NCBI GenBank assembly: GCA_913009865.1
Contig: CAJVYK010000130.1
Span: 1 to 5,312, forward strand
From: an uncultured bacterium
Lineage (GTDB): Bacteria; Planctomycetota; Phycisphaerae; Sedimentisphaerales; Anaerobacaceae
Direction of reading: 5' to 3'
Length of the DNA stretch: 5,312 nucleotides
The notes under the pieces were generated by a model. The model saw only the letters and a program-made list of their open reading frames with translations. It was not told where the DNA came from and did no database searches. This document shows positions 1 through 4,709 of this stretch, in pieces. The translations under genes and the position numbers were made by a program. Each line of letters begins with the position of its first letter. Positions within the stretch are counted from its first letter, which is position 1.

Positions 1-241
1 ATCCTTTTGGGTTTGCCCTGAATGTCCCTATGATTCTGCCGGCCATTGCAGGCAGGCTGACCAGGTTCCTGGCTCCTATCACCACGTGCCCTGCCTGCTG
101 CATTTCTTCAAAAGTTGATTTGAATTGCGGGTAGTTTTCCGTGCTCACACCTAACGCTTTGGCTAATTGTGCGAGTCTTTGTGGCGTATAGTCAGCGTGT
201 TTTAGTAGTTTAACTATTCTTTTTTTGAAAATTTCCGGCAT
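1..241 (-). CDS. rnr: Ribonuclease R, N-terminal part (runs off window)
   Basis: Ribonuclease R is a 3'-to-5' processive exoribonuclease of the RNB family that degrades structured RNA, acting in mRNA decay and RNA quality control. Only the first 80 codons are present; the gene continues past base 1. The visible part is the N-terminal helix-turn-helix/winged region typical of RNase R: residues about 5-60 hold 'LAQLAKALGVSTENYPQF' and a helix ending 'MQQAGHVVIGARN'. It is followed by the start of the first cold-shock domain, 'GRIIGTFRANPKG', a signature of RNase R/VacB proteins. The start is ATG at 241-239. There is no Shine-Dalgarno sequence, and a good TATAAT promoter lies only 8 bases upstream, so translation is probably leaderless. 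The catalytic RNB and S1 domains lie outside the window. The family call rests on these N-terminal motifs and is fairly secure. Confidence 0.85.
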   Translation of the reverse strand, partial: MPEIFKKRIVKLLKHADYTPQRLAQLAKALGVSTENYPQFKSTFEEMQQAGHVVIGARNLVSLPAMAGRIIGTFRANPKG

Positions 242-249
242 TTAGCCGG

Positions 250-278
250 ATTATACCCACCCCGCAGTATAACCTCAA
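250..278 (-). promoter_or_regulatory. Sigma70-type promoter of rnr
   Basis: Read on the minus strand, TTGAGG (278-273) is followed by a 17-base spacer and a perfect TATAAT (255-250). Only eight bases, CCGGCTAA, separate the -10 box from the rnr ATG. Transcription would therefore begin about at positions 243-241, giving a leaderless or nearly leaderless mRNA. The boxes and spacing are seen directly; activity is inferred. Confidence 0.6.
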
Positions 279-327
279 CAACCAATTCCCCCCCTGCCAT
301 TAACGGAACAGGCAAACTTGAATTGCT

Positions 328-1230
328 CTATGCCCATAGGGCTTTATTTTTCAAACAGGCGATATGTGTAACCAGTTCGTATCCCAATTTGCGAGCTAAA
401 TCGACAATCGTCTTTACATGCGTCAACTCTTTATCGGGTGCGCGCGTCCATGCGACCCAGTCGTGCAGCATCAGCGGCATGTGCTCATTTCTCGCCGCAC
501 CGCTTTTAATTTTTTCGAACACATATTCCATAGCCTCACCGTACTTTAGTTTAAGCATCCAGATGGTATCGCTGTACCCGCTGACAAATCCCATAATATC
601 CGGATGCCCGATTTTGCCATAGTTGATAAAAACCTTGCGCCCGTCAATACCGGTAAGAAAGCTGTTAATCATCTTGACGCCCAGCGACGCTACCATATCC
701 AGTTCAGCCCGCGATTTTTCCGTCGCATCAAAGCCGCTCAGACGGGGCCCGTCTTTACCGCTCGTACCGCATCTGCTGATACCGATAGGCCGAACACCAA
801 AGATACGTTCGTGAGTGGCAAAGGATTTTTCATAATCAGCCCTTAACGTCTCGATATCACTGCCCCGCTCATACCCTAACCCGATATGCGAATAGCTGTG
901 GTCCTGAATATCGAACAGCGGGTCGTCCTTAACCTCCTTATAAAACGCCCGAAATTCTCTCTCTCGCGCATCCAGAGCCGCCCCCTTGCAGAAAAAAGTA
1001 GCTGGAATCTGCTCTTGCCGATGCACGGCAACAACCTTTTCAAGAAACCCCGCCATCTGCCTGGCATTGTTCCACTCGGTATCATACCGAAGCAAAAACA
1101 ATTTTTTACCCGGCTCCAGCTTCTTCTTCGTAGCCATTGCATTTGTCCGTGTAGCCCCTGCCGCCGCCAGGCCGGCTATCCCCGCCGCCGCAGCCCCCAA
1201 CAATTCCCGCCGATTTATTTTCCGTCTCAT
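328..1230 (-). CDS. Tat-exported polysaccharide deacetylase (NodB-like) family protein
   Basis: A carbohydrate-esterase-4-like protein (NodB fold) that would remove acetyl or related groups from a polysaccharide outside the cytoplasm; the substrate is unknown. The N-terminus has a twin-arginine signal: 'RRKINRRELLG', then an Ala/Gly-rich hydrophobic stretch and a probable cleavage site near 'TNAMA'. NodB-type motifs follow in order: 'LLRYDTEWNN' (motif 1, in place of the usual TFDD), 'IPATFFCKG', the zinc-binding 'DHSYSH' (motif 2), 'FGVRPIGISR' (motif 3) and a C-terminal 'LMLHDWVAW' (final His motif). Motif 1 lacks the paired Asp-Asp, so the metal ligand set may differ from classic deacetylases, or the enzyme may act on another bond. 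Length (300 residues) fits a single-domain member. ATG at 1230 was chosen; an in-frame GTG at 1236 is equally possible because neither has a clear ribosome binding site. It lies upstream of rnr on the same strand, but rnr has its own promoter candidate. Confidence 0.82.
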   Translation of the reverse strand: MRRKINRRELLGAAAAGIAGLAAAGATRTNAMATKKKLEPGKKLFLLRYDTEWNNARQMAGFLEKVVAVHRQEQIPATFFCKGAALDAREREFRAFYKEVKDDPLFDIQDHSYSHIGLGYERGSDIETLRADYEKSFATHERIFGVRPIGISRCGTSGKDGPRLSGFDATEKSRAELDMVASLGVKMINSFLTGIDGRKVFINYGKIGHPDIMGFVSGYSDTIWMLKLKYGEAMEYVFEKIKSGAARNEHMPLMLHDWVAWTRAPDKELTHVKTIVDLARKLGYELVTHIACLKNKALWA

Positions 1231-1245
1231 TTTCACACCATCAAT

Positions 1246-1336
1246 TTTGCTTTTTAATTTATGCCACCTGTGCCTTAGGTATAGGTATCTTTGCTTTTTA
1301 ATTTATGCCACCTGTGCCTTAGGTATAGGTATCTTT
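1246..1336. repeat. Perfect 44-bp tandem duplication
   Basis: Two identical 44-bp units, 1246-1289 and 1290-1333, followed by three bases of a third (TTT). Each unit contains GCCACCTGTGCCTTAGGT, with ACCT/AGGT arms that could form a small hairpin. The array lies between the deacetylase start and its promoter candidate, so it would form most of the 5' leader of that mRNA. Perfect identity implies a recent duplication or active homogenisation. Confidence 0.9.
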
Positions 1337-1338
1337 CT

Positions 1339-1369
1339 ATTATACCCATTATTCTCACCCTTAAATCAA
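1339..1369 (-). promoter_or_regulatory. Candidate promoter of the deacetylase gene
   Basis: On the minus strand, TATAAT (1344-1339) is preceded by TTGATT (1369-1364) with a long 19-base spacer. The ten bases TGGGTATAAT are identical to those around the rnr -10 box, which supports a shared promoter style. The start would fall near 1332 and the leader would run about 100 bases through the 44-bp duplication. The -10 is strong; the -35 is weak. Confidence 0.45.
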
Positions 1370-1403
1370 AAACCGCAAGACAAATCTAAAAAACACCCGC
1401 CTT

Positions 1404-1512
1404 TGTTTATCCGTTATGTTTAGCTCCCGCCTGTCCCCGCATGTCGTTGGCGGGGAGCCTCTTCAGGGGTTTATGTTTATCCGTTATGTTTAGCCCCGTC
1501 CTCTGGGCGGGG
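1404..1512. repeat. Paired 21-nt repeat, each copy followed by a GC hairpin
   Basis: TGTTTATCCGTTATGTTTAGC occurs exactly at 1404-1424 and 1474-1494, a spacing of 70 bp. Each copy runs directly into a GC hairpin. In the first, GCTCCCGCC (1423-1431) pairs with GGCGGGGAGC (1449-1458) with one bulged G. In the second, CCCCGTCC (1494-1501) pairs with GGGCGGGG (1505-1512) with one G-U pair. This repeat-plus-hairpin module looks like a small repetitive extragenic element present twice. Whether it recurs elsewhere in the genome cannot be seen here. Confidence 0.75.
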
Positions 1513-1524
1513 TTATATTTTCAC

Positions 1525-1631
1525 CGTCGCCGGTACGGCGATGCAATACTCACTTCGTAATTCGAAATTCCTTGTTCGATATTGGATATTCTGTTTGTCC
1601 CAACCCCTGTGCTGGGGGTCTTGTTATATTT
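1525..1631. repeat. Hairpins and AT-rich repeat-like phrase
   Basis: CGTCGCCG (1525-1532) and CGGCGATG (1536-1543) form an eight-pair hairpin with a GTA loop and one G-U pair. A phrase rich in ATTCGAAATTCC and TTCGATATTGGATATTC (about 1559-1591) follows; it resembles degenerate extragenic repeats I have seen in many environmental genomes (recollection only). A second hairpin, CCCC (1604-1607) with GGGG, is followed by GTTATATTT (1623-1631), which also follows the previous hairpin at 1512-1520. No gene is supported in this stretch. Confidence 0.45.
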
Positions 1632-1686
1632 ACCCACTTCCATTTTCCCCTTTACTCTCCAACAACTGTTCTGCATAATACCCCTT

Positions 1687-1809
1687 ATGAGAAAATCCCT
1701 TGCACATCTGCCCAGACACGCCGAACTCGAACACCTCGCCAAACGTGTGAAGCTATTGCAAAGATTAACCAAAAAAATCTGCAAGGAGAAGATTGAGAGT
1801 TTTATATAA
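1687..1809 (+). pseudogene. Short open frame, possible remnant of an MNT/HEPN-type gene
   Basis: A 40-codon frame starting at ATG 1687 encodes a basic helical peptide: 'MRKSLAHLPRHAELEHLAKR', then a leucine/lysine-rich tail ending 'KEKIESFI'. The opening 'KSLAHLP..AELE.L' resembles the N-terminal start of nucleotidyltransferase/HEPN proteins (typically 'SLxHLPxxKxxEL'). If so, the rest of that gene is missing, since no nucleotidyltransferase motif (GSxxxG..D.D) follows. There is no clear ribosome binding site. It ends about 80 bases before the ATPase gene on the same strand. It could equally be a chance frame among intergenic repeats; the homology is a pattern impression only. Confidence 0.25.
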
Positions 1810-1878
1810 AAAATAGGTGACCCCTTGGGGGCAAGCTGTCCCTAGTTTTTACATGATCATATATTGATAGGTGGCAAG
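1810..1878. other. Leader region of the defence cassette with CCCCTTGGGG inverted repeat
   Basis: CCCCTTGGGG (1821-1830) is an inverted repeat with a two-base loop, embedded in GGTGACCCCTTGGGGGCAAG. An AT-rich run (1843-1868) lies before the ribosome binding site. TATATT at 1860-1865 could be a -10 box, but the correctly spaced upstream hexamer (TGTCCC) is poor, so the cassette promoter is not identified. Confidence 0.35.
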
Positions 1879-1885
1879 AAAGGAG
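1879..1885 (+). promoter_or_regulatory. Strong ribosome binding site deciding the ATPase start
   Basis: AAAGGAG at 1879-1885 is followed by six bases and ATG at 1892. This optimal spacing selects ATG 1892 over the in-frame GTG at 1871, which would place the ribosome binding site inside the coding region. Confidence 0.8.
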
Positions 1886-1891
1886 ATTCCT

Positions 1892-3091
1892 ATGTCACAT
1901 ATAGTTTCTTTCAAGATTGAAGGCTTAGCGGGTCGCCAAGAACCCTTGGAACTTGAGTTGAACCGCGATACAAACATTATATTTGGCTTGAACGGAAGCG
2001 GAAAGACTTCCCTGCTCAAAATTCTGCATGGGGCGATGGCGAACGAAACAGATATTCTGGCTCGCGTTCCGTTCACATCTGCGGAAGTGAAGATTTACTC
2101 ATTGAGTTGGGACAAGGTCTTCACTCGGTCAATTAAGAAGACAGGAAACGCCAGATCAACTCGATCCAAGGGCAAAAGTGTAGAGCATCGCGAAGACAAG
2201 ATAGGCAACGAAATCGTTCTTACTAAAATTCCAGATGGCGATGAAGAAATGAAGTGGGCCTGCAAACCAGCAACTCCCAAGGAAGCCCCTTTCACACGCT
2301 GGAGACATGAGTATCTCCCGACATCACGTCTTCACATCAGCGACGAACCGGGTATGATGTATTTCAATCAGCATCAGCCCCATCCCCAACGTCCGTGGCT
2401 GACAGAAGAGCAACTGGACATGTTCTTCGCCAGTTCAGTCGAGCAACTGTGGATACGCTATTCAGCACAGGTTCTCAGTAACGTACGTACGGCTCAAGAA
2501 CAAGGGCTGGTAAGCATATTGCGAGCCGTGCTTTCGCCCACAAGTACACGCCAAAAGCAAGGCAGTAACAAACTCACAAGCGAGACGGCGTATAAGAGAG
2601 TGCAGGACTTTTTGAAACGACAAGGTTCAGCATCACTTTTGGGTACTCGCGCAGCCTTCGAAAAACGCTACGCAAAAGATACAACTTTACAGGATGTTGT
2701 CAGAGATATCGATGTGGTGGAAAATAGTATAAAATCGGCAATGGCTGCCCGCGATTCACTCCAAGAACTGATCACACGCATGTTCACGGCGAACAAGGAG
2801 ATTCGCTTTACTGACGAATCCATCGAGGTCAGCACACTTTCAGGGGAGAAGATTGGATTGGCATCGCTTTCCTCGGGCGAGAAACATATACTTCGGATAC
2901 TTGTGGAGGCACTGCTTATTGGTGAAAGCACACTGATGATTGATGAACCAGAACTCTCCATGCATGTTGACTGGCAAAAAGACTTAATTCGCTCGTTGCG
3001 AAGCCTAAATCCTGACACGCAGTTAATTTTAGCGACGCACTCACCTGAGATTATGGCAGATGTCCCGGACGACAAGATCTTCAGGATATAA
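1892..3091 (+). CDS. ariA: ABC/AAA_21-type ATPase, PARIS AriA-like sensor subunit
   Basis: A 399-residue SMC/ABC-like ATPase. A beta-rich N-terminus leads to Walker A 'GLNGSGKTS' (residues 32-40, Lys38). 'YLPTSRL' and 'MMYFNQHQP' follow in the middle of the protein, as in other AAA_21 defence ATPases. A helical, charged insert spans about 190-310. The ABC signature is 'LSSGEK' (326-331), Walker B is 'LMIDEPELS' (348-356, catalytic Glu352), and the switch His383 lies in 'ATHSPE'. All ATPase motifs are intact and there is no C-terminal TOPRIM domain. That function is supplied by the next gene 11 bases downstream, which is the AriA/AriB arrangement of PARIS (class 4 of the OLD-like ATPase/TOPRIM systems). 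In characterised PARIS, AriA multimerises, binds AriB and releases it on sensing an anti-restriction protein such as phage T7 Ocr. The role here is inferred from motifs and pairing; another AAA-DUF4435 defence pair is the main alternative. Confidence 0.78.
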   Translation: MSHIVSFKIEGLAGRQEPLELELNRDTNIIFGLNGSGKTSLLKILHGAMANETDILARVPFTSAEVKIYSLSWDKVFTRSIKKTGNARSTRSKGKSVEHREDKIGNEIVLTKIPDGDEEMKWACKPATPKEAPFTRWRHEYLPTSRLHISDEPGMMYFNQHQPHPQRPWLTEEQLDMFFASSVEQLWIRYSAQVLSNVRTAQEQGLVSILRAVLSPTSTRQKQGSNKLTSETAYKRVQDFLKRQGSASLLGTRAAFEKRYAKDTTLQDVVRDIDVVENSIKSAMAARDSLQELITRMFTANKEIRFTDESIEVSTLSGEKIGLASLSSGEKHILRILVEALLIGESTLMIDEPELSMHVDWQKDLIRSLRSLNPDTQLILATHSPEIMADVPDDKIFRI

Positions 3092-3096
3092 GGAGA
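3090..3096 (+). promoter_or_regulatory. Ribosome binding site overlapping the ATPase stop codon
   Basis: AAGGAGA at 3090-3096 shares its first two bases with the TAA stop of the ATPase gene. After six more bases comes TTG at 3103. The match and spacing justify a TTG start for the second gene and indicate translational coupling within one transcript. Confidence 0.75.
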
Positions 3097-3102
3097 TAGC
3101 TC

Positions 3103-4023
3103 TTGACACGACTTCTGCACTCATTCGCAGGCCATCTACGATTCATGCAGCTTTCCTCAACGGATCTCTTCGTCTTCGTCGAAGGGAAGCAATCTGACCC
3201 ATATTTCTATGCTCAGATTTGCAAGTCAATTCCCGACCTGCGATTCCGCTATAAAATTTGGCTAGCTCAACAGCTTCCTGGTGGAGCAGGCGGAAAGCAG
3301 GCGATTCTGAGTTTCTTTACCTTTCTCCGCAAGAGGAAAGAATTGGTCTCCTCGTTAGGAGGACAGAAAACAACCTGCATATTTTTCGTGGATAAGGACG
3401 TGGATGACCTTCAGCGCAAAAGGAAACGATCACCGCACGTAGTCTACACGGAACACTACGATGTCGCGAACTACATTTTCCTACACGGCGACCTGCAAAC
3501 AGGCGCAGCATCTGCTGCATCTGTTGATCCTGCACGGTTGAGCGTCCAACTTAGCGATGCACCTGAATGGTGCCTGCAGGCTGCGAAGCTCTGGCGAGAG
3601 TGGATTTCAATATGTTTGCGCATGTTAGAAGATGGCATTTTATGTGAGGCGAACTATAGGGTGCTCTCGCGAGTTCAGACAAGGCCTTCGGAACCCACTA
3701 ATGCTAAGTTGTACGCAACCTTAACACGTGACATCGCACGAAGAGCTGGCTTGCCTGTCGCAATGTTAAGACAGCAACTGAGATCCACGGCTGAGAAGGT
3801 GGACAGGTACTTCTCCCAATCTTTGCATCATCGAATATTCAAAGGCAAATGGTTTGCACATATCTTGGCGGATGAAATCGATCGAATCATGATAGGACAG
3901 CCATATGATCACAATGGCCTTTACAACCGTCTCCCTTGCTCGATTGCAGCAACACTTGATTTCGGGGAGCCATGGGCGGATTATTTCCGTAACGCGATAC
4001 AGAGTGTGACCGAGGAGAATTAA
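3103..4023 (+). CDS. ariB: DUF4435 / TOPRIM-like effector, PARIS AriB-like
   Basis: A 306-residue protein with the hallmarks of DUF4435, a TOPRIM-like nuclease fold. Strand 1 ends in 'LFVFVEGKQSDPYFY', with the conserved Glu27 of the TOPRIM 'VEG..D' motif. A second strand carries 'CIFFVDKDVDD', with Asp97, Asp99 and nearby Asp101/102 as likely metal ligands. Next comes 'VVYTEHYDVANYIF' (about 114-126), the DUF4435 'T..Y.(I/V)ENY' element, here with Ala122 where Glu is usual. The rest is a helical C-terminal half with 'FKGKWFAHILADEI'. In characterised PARIS, AriB freed from AriA dimerises and cleaves host tRNA (tRNA-Lys in E. coli), aborting phage infection; the Glu in the same position is essential as I recall. 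TTG is the start because of the well-placed ribosome binding site. The substrate here is unknown. Confidence is high for the fold and moderate for PARIS function. Confidence 0.76.
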   Translation: MTRLLHSFAGHLRFMQLSSTDLFVFVEGKQSDPYFYAQICKSIPDLRFRYKIWLAQQLPGGAGGKQAILSFFTFLRKRKELVSSLGGQKTTCIFFVDKDVDDLQRKRKRSPHVVYTEHYDVANYIFLHGDLQTGAASAASVDPARLSVQLSDAPEWCLQAAKLWREWISICLRMLEDGILCEANYRVLSRVQTRPSEPTNAKLYATLTRDIARRAGLPVAMLRQQLRSTAEKVDRYFSQSLHHRIFKGKWFAHILADEIDRIMIGQPYDHNGLYNRLPCSIAATLDFGEPWADYFRNAIQSVTEEN

Positions 4024-4040
4024 AGTTGTCCTGTCTAAAT

Positions 4041-4097
4041 TTCTCTGCGTTCTCTGTGCCCTCTGTGGCAAAACAGTAGTTAGCAGTCAGTAGTTAG
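4041..4097. repeat. Short-word repeats downstream of the defence cassette
   Basis: Three near copies of TTCTCTGYG lie at 4041-4049, 4050-4058 and 4060-4068. CAGTAGTTAG occurs exactly twice, at 4074-4083 and 4088-4097. This is typical of degenerate extragenic repeat debris. No gene or clear terminator follows the cassette before the fold at 4179. Confidence 0.55.
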
Positions 4098-4178
4098 AAT
4101 TCAGTGAAAATCTGCGTTAATCAGTGTCTAAACTCTACCCAACCCCGCCCTTGCCGCCTTTCAATTGATTAGTTTTTT

Positions 4179-4268
4179 AGCCCCGCGCAGTTTACCCCTT
4201 ATGGAGGCGGAGTACAGCCCCCGCGGTGTTTGTCCTCGGGACCCCTGACCCGGGGGAGCGGGGCTTTT
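4179..4268 (+). terminator. GC-rich compound fold ending in TTTT; terminator-like or repeat element
   Basis: AGCCCCGC (4179-4186) pairs perfectly with GCGGGGCT (4258-4265), closing a region of about 70 bases. Inside are two further hairpins: GCGG (4207-4210) with CCGC (4221-4224), and CCTCGGG (4234-4240) with CCCGGGG (4249-4255, one G-U pair, eight-base loop). The closing stem is followed by TTTT, so it could terminate transcription from the defence cassette. The stem starts like the AGCCCCG hairpin at 1492-1498, so it may instead be a longer member of the same extragenic element group. The pairing is seen directly; function is inferred. Confidence 0.45.
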
Positions 4269-4419
4269 ATAGAACCACACAAACAGTATTGGAGGGCAAA
4301 CTTTGGCCCGCCTTATTGACGGCCTTTACCCTGTATTCGAGACGTGAGCCGGGTTGGTTTCTAATCCTAAAGCGTTATATCCAAGGGGGTTATGGGGCTT
4401 AAACGAACGGTTGACGTAC
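4269..4419. other. Intergenic stretch without a supported gene
   Basis: GGGCAAA (4294-4300) and TTTGGCCC (4302-4309) form an imperfect palindrome, and GGCC recurs around 4305 and 4312. A plus-strand frame open to the TAA at 4400-4402 has protein-like composition ('LYSRREPGWFLILKRYIQGG') but lacks a credible start. An ATG at 4392 after GGGGG opens a frame through the following repeat array. Neither is called as a gene. Confidence 0.35.
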
Positions 4420-4629
4420 AAGCGAGAATGAATTCCTCCTCGACGGGAATGATTTTCGCTGCGGCGAGAAAGAATTTTGCTTCGACGAGATTAGATTTCT
4501 CCGCAACGAGACAGGATTTCTCTGAAGCGGAAAAGAATTCTTCCACGACAAGAATGAATATCTCCACAGCAAGAATGAATATCTTCATAGCGAGATTAAA
4601 TATCTCCGCGGCGAGAATGATTTTCTCCT
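4420..4629. repeat. Ten degenerate 21-bp tandem units with internal dyad symmetry
   Basis: Ten consecutive units of exactly 21 bp, with no indels, start at 4420, 4441, 4462, 4483, 4504, 4525, 4546, 4567, 4588 and 4609. The rough consensus is CGACGAGAATGAATTTCTCC. Most units contain GAGAA-N5-TTCTC or a variant. Unit 10 has perfect GAGAA/TTCTC arms and unit 9 has GAGAT/ATCTC, a paired change that keeps the symmetry. Because 21 is a multiple of three, the array is open on both strands and would encode a seven-residue repeat either way (plus: 'TARMNIS'-like; minus: 'ILAVEIF'-like). No convincing start or ribosome binding site marks either frame as a gene, so it is annotated as a DNA repeat. Confidence 0.85.
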
Positions 4630-4649
4630 TGATAAAAAGGGCTTGTATT

Positions 4650-4670
4650 GGTAGTTGATAGTCGGTAGCT
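4650..4670. repeat. Diverged second copy of the repeat at 4075-4095
   Basis: The 21 bases here align without gaps to 4075-4095 with 15 identities. All six differences are transitions. Together the copies bracket the compound fold, the 150-bp stretch and the 21-bp array. Confidence 0.45.
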
Positions 4671-4697
4671 TGCAATCTAATGACTAATGGTAAATTG

Positions 4698-4702
4698 AAA
4701 GG
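4698..4702 (+). promoter_or_regulatory. Ribosome binding site of the right-hand gene
   Basis: AAAGG at 4698-4702 is followed by seven bases and ATG at 4710. It is a modest but well-placed Shine-Dalgarno sequence and supports that start. Confidence 0.5.
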
Positions 4703-4709
4703 TTGAAAA

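Noticed and set aside
876..1423. Long plus- and minus-strand open frames over the deacetylase gene and its leader
   Set aside because: They overlap the well-supported deacetylase in other frames, have no recognisable motifs, and run through the 44-bp repeat.
1521..1784. Minus-strand 87-codon frame
   Set aside because: It reads through intergenic repeat-like sequence ('NIEQGISNYEV') and lacks any start signal or motif.
1837..1865. Promoter for the defence cassette with TATATT at 1860
   Set aside because: The hexamer at the proper -35 distance (TGTCCC) does not resemble TTGACA, so it is not supported.
2668..3120. 150-codon minus-strand frame over the ATPase C-terminus
   Set aside because: It is antisense to conserved Walker B and switch motifs; no start signals or family match.
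4330..4360. Possible 23S rRNA or group II intron fragment around GACGTGAGCCGGGTT
   Set aside because: Only about 14 bases resemble a 23S segment (ACGCGAGCTGGGTT in E. coli) and the similarity ends immediately; no domain V structure.
4420..4629. CRISPR array
   Set aside because: Units are contiguous 21-bp repeats without spacers; no cas genes are nearby.
4367..4675. Minus-strand 102-codon frame through the 21-bp array as a real coiled-coil gene
   Set aside because: Its start lies in repeat-like sequence without a ribosome binding site, and the open frame follows automatically from the 21-bp unit length. Kept only as a finding.
4655..4683. Promoter for the right-hand gene with TTGATA as -35
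   Set aside because: The hexamer 17 bases downstream (TAATGA) matches a -10 box poorly.
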